A model generated the notes under the pieces. That model had not been told where the DNA came from and searched no databases. It saw only the letters and a list, made by a program, of their open reading frames with translations. Positions 30,181 to 38,883 of a stretch of 39,762 nucleotides of DNA are shown here, in pieces. Origin of the DNA: Spirochaetaceae bacterium (GTDB taxonomy: Bacteria > Spirochaetota > Spirochaetia > Treponematales > Breznakiellaceae); contig JAITER010000071.1 in NCBI GenBank assembly GCA_031281945.1, positions 1 through 39,762 on the forward strand, written 5' to 3'. The number at the start of each line of letters is the position of its first letter. Positions within the stretch are counted from its first letter, which is position 1. The position numbers were made by a program, and so were the translations under genes.

Positions 30181-31920
30181 ATGGAAACAGAAAAGACTCA
30201 GGAAGAAAATGCGGGCGATTTTATAAGTGAATTTATAAAAACTGACCTTGAGACGGGAAGATTTTCCTCCGTACGCACACGTTTCCCGCCGGAACCTAAC
30301 GGTTGGCTTCACATAGGCCATTGCAAGGCTATGGCTATAGATTTTAGCATGGCGGCTAAATTCGGAGGGCTTTGCAACCTTCGTTTTGACGACACTAACC
30401 CCGAAAAAGAAGATGTATCGTATGTTAACGCAATTAAACGCGACATAAAATGGCTTGGTTTTGATTGGGGAGACCGTGAATTTTACGCGTCGGATTATTA
30501 CGAATACCTTTACGATATAGCGGTTAAAATCATAAAAAAAGGCGCGGCCTATGTAGACGACCTTTCCGAGGAAGAAATCAGGCTGTATAGAGGTACGGCG
30601 GAAGCTTCCCGCAAACGTGAAATTACGGAAACCCCGCCCGGAAAAAACAGCCCCTACCGTGAAAGGTCTGTGGAAGAAAACCTCGACCTTTTTAGCAGGA
30701 TGCGGGCCGGAGAATTTGCGGACGGCGCAAAAACTTTGCGGGCTAAAATAGACATGACCCACCCAAACCTTGTTATGCGTGATCCTGTAATGTACAGAAT
30801 CAGGCGCGAGGCGCATTATCGCACAGGCGCGAGCTGGTGCATCTATCCGATGTATGATTTTCAACACCCGCTTTCCGACGCAAAAGAAGGCGTAACACAT
30901 TCTCTTTGCAGCCTTGAATACGAAATACACAGGCCTTTGTATGAATGGTTTATTAATATAGCGGATGTTTTTAAATCACGTCAAATTGAATTTGCGCGTC
31001 TAAACTTGACGCATACAGTTCTTTCCAAACGGTGGCTTTTGCGCCTGGTGGCCGAAAAATTAGTTTGCGGCTGGGACGATCCGCGTATGCCGACAATCGC
31101 CGGTTTACGGCGCCGGGGCTACACGCCCGGGTCTTTGCGCGAATTTATGTCGCGTATAGGCGTCGCAAAGACGGACAGTCTTGTGGACATAGCGCTTTTG
31201 GAATACTGCTTGCGTGAAGAACTGAACAAAAACGCCTTCCGCGTAATGGCCGTTTTAAATCCTGTTAAACTTATAATAGAAAACTGGGACGAAGCCGCAA
31301 TAGAAGATTTGGAAGCCGTAAACAATCCGGAAGATTCTTCTTTTGGGGTGCGAAAAATAAGGTTTGGCCGTGAACTTTGGATAGAACGCGAAGATTTCGC
31401 GGAAAATCCGCCGCCAAAATACTTTCGGCTGTTCCCTGGTTCCAGCGTCCGTCTGCGTTACGGGTACATCGTAACCTGCACCGGTTTTGACAAAAACGCG
31501 GATGGTTCCGTAAGCGCGGTTCGTTGCGTGTACGATCCGGAAACAAGAGGCGGGAACGCCGCCGACAACCGGAAAGTGCGTGGAACTATCCATTGGCTTT
31601 TCGTTAAAGACGCCCTGCCGATTGAAGTTCGTGTTTACGATTATTTATTTTCTCCGGAAAAAGCAATGGAAGTTCCAGAAGGCGGAAATTTTCTGGACAA
31701 CCTAAATCCAAATTCGTTAAAAAAAATTGAAGGCGCCTATGGCGAGCCTTGTCTAAAAAACGCCCTTCCCATGGATTCCGAAAATGGAACGCCTGTAAGA
31801 TACCAATTTGAAAGGCAGGGTTATTTTGTGCGAGACAAAGATGCGGGAACGGACGGGCGGCCTGTTTTTAATAAAACTATAGGCCTTCGTGATACATGGG
31901 CCAAAATACAAAAAAAATGA
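30181..31920 (+). CDS. glnS: Glutaminyl-tRNA synthetase
   Basis: Charges tRNA-Gln with glutamine. The 579 residues show a class I catalytic domain with RFPPEPNGWLHIGHCKAMAI (HIGH, 44-47), NLRFDDTNPEKED, the GlnRS-specific YPMYDFQHPLSDAKEGVTHS, and the KMSKS loop as VLSKRWLL, then two beta-barrel anticodon-binding domains. The EGVTHSLCSLEYEIHRPLY phrase separates it from GluRS. GGAGG at 30161-30165 is 15 bases from the ATG, so an in-frame ATT at 30175 (9 bases from it) may also be used. Having glnS and a tRNA-Gln(UUG) in the same region suggests direct glutamine charging. Confidence 0.96.
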   Translation: METEKTQEENAGDFISEFIKTDLETGRFSSVRTRFPPEPNGWLHIGHCKAMAIDFSMAAKFGGLCNLRFDDTNPEKEDVSYVNAIKRDIKWLGFDWGDREFYASDYYEYLYDIAVKIIKKGAAYVDDLSEEEIRLYRGTAEASRKREITETPPGKNSPYRERSVEENLDLFSRMRAGEFADGAKTLRAKIDMTHPNLVMRDPVMYRIRREAHYRTGASWCIYPMYDFQHPLSDAKEGVTHSLCSLEYEIHRPLYEWFINIADVFKSRQIEFARLNLTHTVLSKRWLLRLVAEKLVCGWDDPRMPTIAGLRRRGYTPGSLREFMSRIGVAKTDSLVDIALLEYCLREELNKNAFRVMAVLNPVKLIIENWDEAAIEDLEAVNNPEDSSFGVRKIRFGRELWIEREDFAENPPPKYFRLFPGSSVRLRYGYIVTCTGFDKNADGSVSAVRCVYDPETRGGNAADNRKVRGTIHWLFVKDALPIEVRVYDYLFSPEKAMEVPEGGNFLDNLNPNSLKKIEGAYGEPCLKNALPMDSENGTPVRYQFERQGYFVRDKDAGTDGRPVFNKTIGLRDTWAKIQKK

Positions 31921-32807
31921 ATATTCCCCTTTACCCGGAATTCGCCAGTTTAGAGCTTTCCATGCGGGATGAACTGTACGCGCACACGGACAGGCATCCT
32001 GACGGCGCCTGCGAATTTCTTTTTGGCAGCATGTTTCTGTACAGAAAAAAATACAGCTACTCGATTTCCAGGATAAAAGATGGATGTTATGTGCTTTCTG
32101 GAAAAGAACCGCCGCAAGCTTTTTCCGGCAAAACCGGTTCGTTTTTTTGTATACCGGCGATTCTTCCGCCAATTAACGTAATAGAATCCCTCCTGGGCCG
32201 CTTTGATATGTGGAAAACAATTACGGCGAGTCAGCGTGAAACCGCGTCTGCGCTTATGGAACGCGGCTTTACGCTGGAAGAAAGCCGCAATAACTTTGAT
32301 TACCTGTATCTGCGTTCAGATCTTGCGGAATTGCGCGGCAAAAAGTTTCATAAAAAAAAGAATCTGGTAAACGCTTTTTTATCCGAATTTACGCCGGAGT
32401 TGCAAAATCTTACCAGCGCCAACGCTTCCGATGCGCAATCCGTTCTTGACTCCTGGCGGCGGCTTAAAGGTGAAGACGGGGATTTTGAGCAGTGTACGGA
32501 AGCCCTGCTTCTTTTGGACAAACTTAACCTTGACGGTACGGTTGTATATTTGAACGGCAAGGCGGTGGCTTTTTCAATTGGCGAGCCTATGCGCGGCGGC
32601 GATATGTACTGCGTTCATTTTGAAAAAGGCGTGGACACATACCGCGGTATTTTTCAGTATATAAATCAGGCTTCGGCTATACGGCTTCCGCCGGCGGTAA
32701 CTTTGATAAACCGTGAACAAGACACAGGCGATGAAGGCTTGCGCCAGGCTAAAATGACGTACCGCCCCGTTTCTTTTGTTGAAAAATATATAGCCTATAA
32801 ACAATAA
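31917..32807 (+). CDS. DUF2156 / LPG synthase C-terminal-like protein
   Basis: A 296-residue protein of the DUF2156 family, which has two GNAT-like halves and is related to the aminoacyl transfer domain of lysyl-phosphatidylglycerol synthase. Typical phrases: FDYLYLRSDLAELRGKKFHK then KKNLVNAF in the middle, VVYLNGKAVAFSIGEPM, HFEKGVDTYRGIFQYINQAS and the ending INREQDTGDEGLRQAKMTYR. These proteins may transfer amino acids from aminoacyl-tRNA. Overlapping glnS by ATGA, it is co-translated with a tRNA synthetase, which is consistent with use of Gln-tRNA or another aminoacyl-tRNA, though this is inference. A start at 31896 would add 7 residues. Confidence 0.8.
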   Translation: MNIPLYPEFASLELSMRDELYAHTDRHPDGACEFLFGSMFLYRKKYSYSISRIKDGCYVLSGKEPPQAFSGKTGSFFCIPAILPPINVIESLLGRFDMWKTITASQRETASALMERGFTLEESRNNFDYLYLRSDLAELRGKKFHKKKNLVNAFLSEFTPELQNLTSANASDAQSVLDSWRRLKGEDGDFEQCTEALLLLDKLNLDGTVVYLNGKAVAFSIGEPMRGGDMYCVHFEKGVDTYRGIFQYINQASAIRLPPAVTLINREQDTGDEGLRQAKMTYRPVSFVEKYIAYKQ

Positions 32808-32875
32808 AAACAGCCGTCTTCTACGCTCACGCAGTTGCAGGAAAAAAAGTAAGTAAATTTTATTTACGCGCGGTT

Positions 32876-33841
32876 TTAGTATTCGCCGGAAATTTCTATA
32901 CCGTTTAGAATAAGTATTTCCGGACGGTATTCAAAGTGCATGGTGTCGTAAAAAGCCCATTTTCCACCCCATATAAAGCCGTAAGATTCAAATATTCTTA
33001 TAACGGCGTCCGGCGGCTGGTATCGTGAGGAGTATGGTACAGACCACCAATTTTCCACTTTTTGAGCCGTCCAAAGCCAGTAAGTTTCCAAATTTCGCGT
33101 AGATGCGGGCAGTATGTCCACAGCAATGCCGTAGGCGTGGTTGCTCGTGCTTTGTGTGTCCGCTATATTCCGCCAATTCCAGGCGCTTATGGAGTTGATT
33201 TTATCGAGCCATTCTTTCACCTGGCTGTTTACGCGGGCTTCTTTATTGATTTTTTGCTCTATTAAAGCCAGTTCTTCCAAAATAGCGCGGTGAACCAAAA
33301 TTTCTCTGCCCAAAAATTTTATTGTTTTTACCTGTTCCCATGCTTCCGCCCTGTTATGCACTTTCCAAAGGTCATTGTAAAAATGCTGGGCGCGGCGGGC
33401 GGATTGCGCGGTTCTTCTTTGTTTTGCGGCCTGGGCGAGGCGTTCTCCTTCTTGCTTGCCGGGAGTTTTCCACTGGGGCTGTTTTTTAGGATAGTTATAG
33501 AAAGGTTGCGGGGCGTAAGAAGCCGCCGATGAACGCAACGATTGCGGAAGCAATCTCCCGTCCGCGTAAAAATAACGGGCGCCGTACATTTCAACAGACC
33601 AATCGCCGTCTATGTAGGCGGCGTTTTTAACCTGTTTTGGATACGCTTTTACAAGTGAGCGCATAACCTGTTCGGAACGTTGTGTGGAATTTGCGGCCGG
33701 GGATGAAAACGGCGTAAGCTCCGCCGCGCCGGTTCCGGACGTTGCGCCCCCGCCTGATTCCAGCAGTTTCGAAGCGCCGTCCAACGGAGCCGGAGCGGGG
33801 TCGGGCGCCAGCGCGGAAAAACTCGCCGTAAGTAAAAACAA
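32876..33841 (-). CDS. M15-family D-alanyl-D-alanine carboxypeptidase-like protein
   Basis: Exported peptidase of about 320 residues. The M15 zinc site is clear in the C-terminal half: SNHAYGIAVDILP (His and Asp ligands) and DTMHFEYRPE (His ligand). Such enzymes trim peptidoglycan side chains. Between signal and catalytic domain lies a long Gln/Arg/Ala-rich stretch, probably helical. The first usual start (TTG, 33841) gives a signal peptide without a basic start. Reading from an in-frame ATT at 33865 gives MVKTIVCALFLLTASFSALA, a far better one, but without a good ribosome-binding site. It follows rplY closely and is probably in the same transcript. Confidence 0.82.
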   Translation of the reverse strand: MFLLTASFSALAPDPAPAPLDGASKLLESGGGATSGTGAAELTPFSSPAANSTQRSEQVMRSLVKAYPKQVKNAAYIDGDWSVEMYGARYFYADGRLLPQSLRSSAASYAPQPFYNYPKKQPQWKTPGKQEGERLAQAAKQRRTAQSARRAQHFYNDLWKVHNRAEAWEQVKTIKFLGREILVHRAILEELALIEQKINKEARVNSQVKEWLDKINSISAWNWRNIADTQSTSNHAYGIAVDILPASTRNLETYWLWTAQKVENWWSVPYSSRYQPPDAVIRIFESYGFIWGGKWAFYDTMHFEYRPEILILNGIEISGEY

Positions 33842-33897
33842 AGCGCAAACAATTGTTTTTACAATACGGTTGGGAAAAGACGCTACGCAGCCTGGCG

Positions 33898-34524
33898 TTA
33901 TTTTTTTTCTTCTTTGGGTTTGTCGCCAGACGCCGCAACTTCGGGTTCAGCGGCTTCGGCGCGGGAAGTTTTATCCTGCCTGGCGAATTTAACGAGCGCA
34001 ACTACTTTATCTGGAGAGGAAATAAGCTTTACGCCTTCTCCAAGGGGTAGATCCCCCGCATGTATGGCCTGATTTGCTTTTAGCCCGCTTATGTCTACTT
34101 CTATACGAGGAGGCAAGTCTTTGGGCATACATTCAACTTCAATTTCGTGCAAAGGCGTTTCCAAAACGCCGCCTTCGCGCACGCCGACGGGGTTCCCGTA
34201 GGTGCGGATGGAAACTTTTGTACGCAAAATCTTGCCGCCTTGTATTTCGTAAAAATCTACATGAAGAATTTTTCCGGTTGTAATGTTGCGCTGGGCGCTT
34301 TTTACAAACGCTTCGTGAACTGTTCCGTCAAATTCAACTGTAACGATTGTGCTTTCAGTTAAACCTTTAATGCCTGAAACAAATTCTTTTTCGTCTAAAT
34401 CTAACGAAACCGTCTCGTTGTGTCCGTATATGACGGCGGGAATGCGGCCCGCGCGGCGCAACCTGGAAGCCGCCGCAGAGCCCGTTTCATTTCTTTTTTT
34501 TGCGACAAATTGAACGCTAGCCAT
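33898..34524 (-). CDS. rplY: 50S ribosomal protein bL25 (CTC form)
   Basis: 5S rRNA-binding protein of 208 residues, the long form with an N-terminal L25 domain (RNETGSAAASRLRRAGRIPA VIYG, residues 10-35) and the C-terminal TL5/CTC beta domain (VREGGVLETPLHEIEVECMP, DLPPRIEVDISGLKANQAIH). It ends in a charged tail (KPKEEKK). AAGGAG lies 6 bases before the ATG. It is downstream of spoVG with a tRNA gene between them. Confidence 0.95.
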   Translation of the reverse strand: MASVQFVAKKRNETGSAAASRLRRAGRIPAVIYGHNETVSLDLDEKEFVSGIKGLTESTIVTVEFDGTVHEAFVKSAQRNITTGKILHVDFYEIQGGKILRTKVSIRTYGNPVGVREGGVLETPLHEIEVECMPKDLPPRIEVDISGLKANQAIHAGDLPLGEGVKLISSPDKVVALVKFARQDKTSRAEAAEPEVAASGDKPKEEKK

Positions 34525-34584
34525 TTTTTCTCCTTAACCGTATGCGGGCTCAACTTTAAGTTGCGCCCAATCGCTCACAAATTT

Positions 34585-34656
34585 CTGGGACGACAGGACT
34601 CGAACCTGTGAATGCCGGAGCCAAAACCCGGTGGCTTGCCACTTGCCTACGTCCCA
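34585..34656 (-). tRNA. tRNA-Gln (anticodon UUG)
   Basis: The minus strand folds into a 72-nt cloverleaf: acceptor TGGGACG/CGTCCCA (with the U1-A72 pair typical of tRNA-Gln), anticodon loop TTTTGGC giving anticodon TTG, T arm CAGGTTCGAGTCCTG, discriminator G. CCA is not encoded. It sits between spoVG and rplY on the same strand, so may be processed from their transcript. Confidence 0.95.
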
Positions 34657-34733
34657 AATAAACATACTCACACACCAGAACACACATTTTGCGCAAGCTC
34701 CGGCGTTGAATAAATTACAGGCAAAACCCGCGT

Positions 34734-35027
34734 CTATAAGGCGCCGGCGGAATCAGACTCGTTTTCAGAATCGAATTCTGAGGAATCGTACCTTTCCAAC
34801 ACTTTTTCCTGCAAAATAGCCCGGAAATCCCCGTTGGTCGGATGGGCCACATCACGATACTCGCCGGTCCGCGTTTTTCTGCTTGGCATGGCAATTATAA
34901 GGCCTTCTTTGCCTTCTATAACTTTGACATTATGCACAACAAAGCAGTCGTCGAAAGTAAGGGTGACATAAGCCTTTAAACGCCCTTCGCCCGAAACCTT
35001 CCGAACTCTAACATCGGTAATTTGCAT
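34734..35027 (-). CDS. spoVG: SpoVG-family RNA/DNA-binding regulator
   Basis: A 97-residue SpoVG protein. The fold is recognisable from MQITDVRVRKVSGEGRLKAY, VTLTFDDCFVVHNVKVIEGK, GLIIAMPSRKTRTGEYRDVA and HPTNGDFRAILQEKVLERY; the acidic tail is variable. SpoVG proteins bind nucleic acids and regulate gene expression in several bacteria, including Borrelia. GGAG/AAGGAG lies 6 bases before the ATG. The SpoVG–L25 gene order is common in treponemes. Confidence 0.95.
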   Translation of the reverse strand: MQITDVRVRKVSGEGRLKAYVTLTFDDCFVVHNVKVIEGKEGLIIAMPSRKTRTGEYRDVAHPTNGDFRAILQEKVLERYDSSEFDSENESDSAGAL

Positions 35028-35594
35028 GGAGCTCTCCTTTCTAAAGCAGGCCGCAAGCCTTACTTTTTCATCGTGAGCATTATACTTTTTTTTGAAAATC
35101 GCGGCAAGACCCAGTTGATAGCTACGGTTTTAACATAAAGAAAGAGCCGCCTTCTACGCCTTGTTTCCCGCTTTTTTAATAAGCCGCGCCGCCAATTCGC
35201 GTCAAACTTTGAATTCACCGAAAAACTGAAAACCGCAGGAAGCCCCCGCGTGAGCATTTTGCGTGCGGAAGAAGGCCGGACCCAAATTTTACGCGCTTTA
35301 GAACGCGCCAAAAACAAAAAGCGGCGGGGCGCGTCCGTCAACAATATGCGAAACAACTCCCGCGCGTTTTAAATCTTTTGGGAAAGCTGGATCGCCGCAT
35401 TGGGCTTTTTATTGACGAACGGAGCGAAATCGCGGCCGTGCTTGCACGGGCATGATTGAGCGAGTGAGGAACCGGAGGCTCTAAGAGCCTATGGTTTAAT
35501 ACCCCGCGGCTTGCCGCAGAAGCCGCCAGGCGGCGGGTGCATGGGCGCCCCGTTAGGGCGCCCCGCTTGCCCTGCGGTATTAACACCCTTTATT
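35028..35594. repeat. Repeat-rich intergenic region
   Basis: No gene is supported. The part to about 35400 has a broken look with no recognisable frame. From 35406 it is repetitive: a 24-bp sequence (35406-35429) identical to one inside lnt, then nested short palindromes including GCGCCCCGTTAGGGCGC, and the outer pair AATACCCCGC / GCGGTATT (about 35490-35581). These look like REP-type elements different from the AGAGTTGTTCG family. Confidence 0.5.
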
Positions 35595-35715
35595 AGAGTT
35601 GCGCTGAACCAAACTTTAGGCTTGGCGGGCTTGGTTCAGTCAACTTCCGCTTAAAACGGCTTGCAAGCCCGGCCCCGCAGGTTAGTAGGCGGCCAGCCAG
35701 GTTGGCGAACAAGCC
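35595..35715 (+). mobile_element. Divergent palindromic element upstream of htrA
   Basis: Starts AGAGTTGCGCTGAACCAAAC and ends TTGGCGAACAAGCC, about 121 bp, with CTTGGCGGGCTTGGTTCAGT in place of the usual left stem. Flanks are ATT and TTT, so no clear target repeat remains; this copy is old or rearranged. Confidence 0.7.
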
Positions 35716-35863
35716 TTTTGTTTAAATGCCGCGAAAGGCTAAAAAGGGCCGCTGTTCCGCAAAAGCGCCTGTTGAATACGCATACAAATATCTTTGCATG
35801 GCTTTATAATAATTCTTTTTTTTGATATACTAAAATCTAATACAAGTTTTTTGGGGTGTAACT

Positions 35864-37096
35864 ATGAAGCTATATACACGATCTCAGGTTGTGGTGTTTT
35901 CTGTAATGAGCGCGTTGATTGTTTTTTTATTTGCTTTGGGTGTGGGCGTAGTTAAGCTTCCTTTTGGCGGCGGCGACTCCTCTCTTTCTGACGCTCAAAA
36001 AAACGAAAAACAGGAAACGCGGCTTGATTTACGGCAGTCTCCCAAAACGCAATCGCTAAATCTGGGCGCAGCCGAGTTGCAGCCGTACACGGACGGCGAG
36101 CGCGAAAATATAGCGATTTACGACCAGTTGAATGACGCTGTTGTAAACATCACAACGGAAACCGTCGCCGTAAACTGGTTTTTGGAGCCGGTTCCGCAGG
36201 AAGGCGATTCGGGTTCCGGTTCAATAATAGATACGCGTGGTTATGTGCTAACAAACAACCATGTTATTAAAGACGCCTATAAAGTGTATATAAATTTATC
36301 GGACGGAACACAAATTGAAGGTTCCGTAATAGGCGTTGATCCGGAAAACGACCTGGCGGTTATAAAATTCACGCCGCCGCAGGGAGTAGACCTAAAAACG
36401 GTGCCTTTCGGCAGTTCCTCAAACCTTAAAGTCGGGCAAAAAGTCTTGGCTATAGGCAATCCTTTCGGTTATGAACGCACGCTTACCGTTGGCATAGTTT
36501 CCGGCCTTGGACGCCCAATACAGACGTCAAGACAAAACATTATACGAGACATGATCCAAACCGACGCCTCCATAAACCCGGGCAACTCCGGCGGGCCGTT
36601 GCTGGACGCCTCCGGCAAAATGATAGGCATCAATTCCATAATTAGCTCGCCCACCGGAGGCTCTGTTGGCGTTGGCTTTGCGGTGCCGGTAAACACCGCC
36701 AAACGTGTTGTGGCGGAGCTTATTGAATACGGCAAAGTGCGGCGCGGCTGGATGGACGCGACTGTCGTGCAGTTGTTTCCGGCGCTTGTGCGTTACGCGA
36801 AACTTCCGGTAAGCTCCGGCCTGCTTGTTTCACGCACCAAAAAAAACGGCCTCGCCGAAAAAGCGGGCCTAAAACAGGGTTCTGATCCGGTGCGCTACGG
36901 TTCCAGCGTTATATATTTGGGCGGCGATATTATTACAAAAGTAGATGGAATAAAGATTGAAAGTTTAGCCGACCTGTACTCCGCTCTGGAAGATAATAAA
37001 CCCGGCGACCAGGTTGACGTGGAAGCCTTGCGCGGCGAAAAAACCGTTAAAATGCGCGTAGTCCTTTCCGACCGTGAAGAACTCGCCGCTTTGTAA
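35864..37096 (+). CDS. htrA: HtrA/DegP-type serine protease
   Basis: Periplasmic protease of 410 residues that degrades misfolded proteins. An N-terminal membrane anchor (residues 8-30) is followed by a trypsin-like domain with catalytic His133 (LTNNHVIKDA), Asp163 (PENDLAVIKF) and Ser242 (NPGNSGGPLLD), then one PDZ domain (LVSRTKKNGLAEKAGLKQGS onward). One PDZ and a membrane anchor fit the DegS/HtrA-like class. GGGGTG precedes the ATG by about 6 bases, and a TATACT (35826-35831) lies upstream as a possible -10. Confidence 0.94.
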   Translation: MKLYTRSQVVVFSVMSALIVFLFALGVGVVKLPFGGGDSSLSDAQKNEKQETRLDLRQSPKTQSLNLGAAELQPYTDGERENIAIYDQLNDAVVNITTETVAVNWFLEPVPQEGDSGSGSIIDTRGYVLTNNHVIKDAYKVYINLSDGTQIEGSVIGVDPENDLAVIKFTPPQGVDLKTVPFGSSSNLKVGQKVLAIGNPFGYERTLTVGIVSGLGRPIQTSRQNIIRDMIQTDASINPGNSGGPLLDASGKMIGINSIISSPTGGSVGVGFAVPVNTAKRVVAELIEYGKVRRGWMDATVVQLFPALVRYAKLPVSSGLLVSRTKKNGLAEKAGLKQGSDPVRYGSSVIYLGGDIITKVDGIKIESLADLYSALEDNKPGDQVDVEALRGEKTVKMRVVLSDREELAAL

Positions 37097-37113
37097 CGGA
37101 TGTTTTAAACATT

Positions 37114-37174
37114 GAACTTGTTCGCCAACCCAGCAGGTTAGCAGATAACCAGCCGGGTTATTGAAATTAAGTTC
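37114..37174. mobile_element. Minimal palindromic element after htrA
   Basis: A 61-bp unit, GAACTTGTTCGCCAACCC ... GGGTTATTGAAATTAAGTTC, with ATT on both sides (37111-37113, 37175-37177). Its ends are inverted (GAACTT/AAGTTC) and it resembles two right ends of the family joined head to head. Confidence 0.65.
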
Positions 37175-37215
37175 ATTCTTGCTATACTCCATTAGGCGAA
37201 GATTCGGAGGCGTTA

Positions 37216-37345
37216 GAGGGGGGCCCGGGGGGCCGCTTGGCCCCCCGGCGGGGTTTTAGGGGCGGCGCCCCTAGGAGAGGGGGTAGCGTAAGACTTGCCG
37301 CCTGGCGGCGAGGCTGGAGCGAGGGGGAGACTTCCCCCCTTAACA
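37216..37345. repeat. GC-rich palindromic island
   Basis: About 130 bases of extreme GC content with runs such as GGGGGGCCCGGGGGGCC and nested palindromes (GGCGCC, GCCGCCTGGCGGC). It looks like a structured repeat rather than coding DNA; an Arg/Gly-rich frame through it joins the next gene but is not credible. Confidence 0.5.
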
Positions 37346-37380
37346 TACACCGCGTTATTTTCATCACTAAAGCAGTACAT

Positions 37381-38226
37381 ATGAAAAAAGAAACAAAATT
37401 AACTATCTTAAAAAAAGCGGCTTTCTGCGCGGCTTTGCTCGCCGTTGCGGCCGTTTCAATCGGCCCGCTTTCGGCTATGCAAAAAGCCTACAATTCGCGC
37501 GATGAAGACGTTGCGCAACAAGCTCTCACAAAAAAAACGGGGGAGGTTTTTTCCGTATGGCTAATAACGCGCACCGCAACCGGCGTTATATCACTTTTTG
37601 AATCTGTCGAAGTAGGCGTTAATTTTGGAGTTCAGGGTTCTGTGCGGCCCATGGAGATTTTATCCGGGTTTAAGGATGTGTTAAACAAGCTTTCGGATAT
37701 ATGCTTTTATGCGGCGTCCGCTATAGCCATAGAAAAAATACTTTTGGCGTCGTCCGGTTACATAACTTTTCGCGTAATAATTCCAGTTTGCGCCGTTTTA
37801 TGTGTAATTTTAATTATTTTTACGCCGGTTCAAAAACGAATAAAAAACATACTGCTTTGTGTGGGGTTTTGCGCGCTCGTGCTTTCCGGCGCGGTTCCGC
37901 TTTCCGTTCATCTTTCTTCCGTTGTAGAAAGAAATATATTTCACAACGAAATAGGCAGAACTTACAAAGAAATAAATAAAAATGGGGAAGAATTAACCGG
38001 AATAGAAAACAGCATAGAAAAACACGGCCCCACTTTAGGCAAGGCGGTAAATTCAATTTTTAATTTCGCCTCTAAAGGCAAACAGCTCGTAGATAATCTT
38101 GTAAAAGATATTATAAATTATATTCTTATTTTAATTGTAACCAACTTTGTTTTCCCGTTGATTACAATTTTATTCATGTTTTTTTCGATTAAACACATTA
38201 TACACCTTACTTTATCGTATAAATAA
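37381..38226 (+). CDS. Integral membrane protein, function unknown
   Basis: A 281-residue protein from the ATG at 37381 (MKKETKLTILKK). Hydrophobic segments are seen at about residues 13-31, 105-150 (two), 160-185 and 245-275. Between them are hydrophilic loops, including a helix with a possible coiled coil (GRTYKEINKNGEELTGIENS IEKHG). I do not recognise the family. The frame continues 48 codons upstream through the GC-rich island, but that part is repeat DNA. The ribosome-binding site is weak. No partner is evident. Confidence 0.65.
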   Translation: MKKETKLTILKKAAFCAALLAVAAVSIGPLSAMQKAYNSRDEDVAQQALTKKTGEVFSVWLITRTATGVISLFESVEVGVNFGVQGSVRPMEILSGFKDVLNKLSDICFYAASAIAIEKILLASSGYITFRVIIPVCAVLCVILIIFTPVQKRIKNILLCVGFCALVLSGAVPLSVHLSSVVERNIFHNEIGRTYKEINKNGEELTGIENSIEKHGPTLGKAVNSIFNFASKGKQLVDNLVKDIINYILILIVTNFVFPLITILFMFFSIKHIIHLTLSYK

Positions 38227-38239
38227 AATCTAAGCGTTT

Positions 38240-38620
38240 TTAAAACACGAATACGCCGCCCTGTTGTTTGCGTATAACTGCAGCACAATAATCCGCAGAT
38301 AACACACCCCCGCGTTTTCCGCCGTGTACTCCGCCTTCCCGCCTATAGTAAAAAAAGTCCTCGTTCTGGTTTCCGCGCCCGGTCTTGCTCCCGCCTAAAG
38401 GCCGCGCCTTCATCTGCTCTAAAAGACTCTCAAAATATGAGCCGGTGTATAATCCGCCCATCCCCTCGCTTGGAAAGGGCGGCGTTTCTATAAGCTCATA
38501 GGGCGCCTCCTCATTCCCTTTTATAGCCTCTAAAGAGCCTTTAGGAATCAAAACCAGCACATCTTCTACTTTCACGCCGCCCGCGCTGTTTCTAAGCCGT
38601 AAATACCGAGCCGCGCTCAT
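38240..38620 (-). CDS. Hypothetical protein in the DUF261-like gene run
   Basis: A 126-residue product from the ATG at 38620, which overlaps the stop of the preceding small gene (ATGA) and has GGAAAAGA upstream. The longer frame to 38755 starts with an Arg/Lys-rich leader that is only the shadow of that gene. The protein has an N-terminal part (ARYLRLRNSAGGVKVEDVLV LIPKG) and a Gly/Arg/Tyr-rich C-terminus (FFYYRREGGVHGGKRGGV). No family is recognised. Overlapping starts suggest a single transcript from the DUF261-like gene downwards. Confidence 0.55.
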   Translation of the reverse strand: MSAARYLRLRNSAGGVKVEDVLVLIPKGSLEAIKGNEEAPYELIETPPFPSEGMGGLYTGSYFESLLEQMKARPLGGSKTGRGNQNEDFFYYRREGGVHGGKRGGVLSADYCAAVIRKQQGGVFVF

Positions 38621-38792
38621 TCTTTTCCGGCCTTTTGGTTTGCGCTCGGCGGCGGGGCCGCTGATGGCGCGGCGTCGGCGCCGCCGTCTCTTGGCTTGCG
38701 CTCTTTTTTGTTTCCGGCCTCTTGGCTTTTTACGGCGTCGGGGTGTAAGCCTCAATCAACGCCTTGGACGCGTTATGACACACGCCTGACAT
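38617..38792 (-). pseudogene. Small Ala/Lys/Pro-rich protein, probably frameshifted
   Basis: From the ATG at 38792 the frame reads MSGVCHNASKALIEAYTPTP and stops. In the next frame a reading DAVKSQEAGNKKERKPRDGG with an Ala/Pro tail (PSANQKAGKE) runs to a stop at 38617-38619 that overlaps the next gene's ATG. Adding one C to a CCCC run joins them into 58 codons. So it is either a single-base deletion, a sequencing error, or a frameshift used on purpose. Confidence 0.45.
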
Positions 38793-38883
38793 ATTCGCGT
38801 ACAACAACGTTATGAAAAATGAGGCCGCCGCAAAAAAACAACAAGAAAAACCGCGCGATAAAAGACGTTTTATCTATATCCAT
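38773..38883 (-). CDS. 36-residue membrane peptide
   Basis: Starts directly after the stop of the DUF261-like gene (TGA-ATG). The product MDIDKTSFIARFFLLFFCGG continues LIFHNVVVREYVRRVS: one membrane segment with a basic tail, like a small holin or a membrane-anchoring peptide. It overlaps the next small gene by 20 bases. Its place inside a tightly packed run is the main evidence that it is real. Confidence 0.45.
   Translation of the reverse strand: MDIDKTSFIARFFLLFFCGGLIFHNVVVREYVRRVS

Noticed and set aside
35060-35356. 98-codon minus-strand gene after spoVG
   Set aside because: Arg/Lys/Phe-rich with no family resemblance, and no ribosome-binding site.
37237-37380. N-terminal extension of the membrane protein at 37381
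   Set aside because: The 48 extra codons run through a GC-rich palindromic island and give an Arg/Gly-rich peptide; the ATG at 37381 starts a normal signal-like N-terminus.
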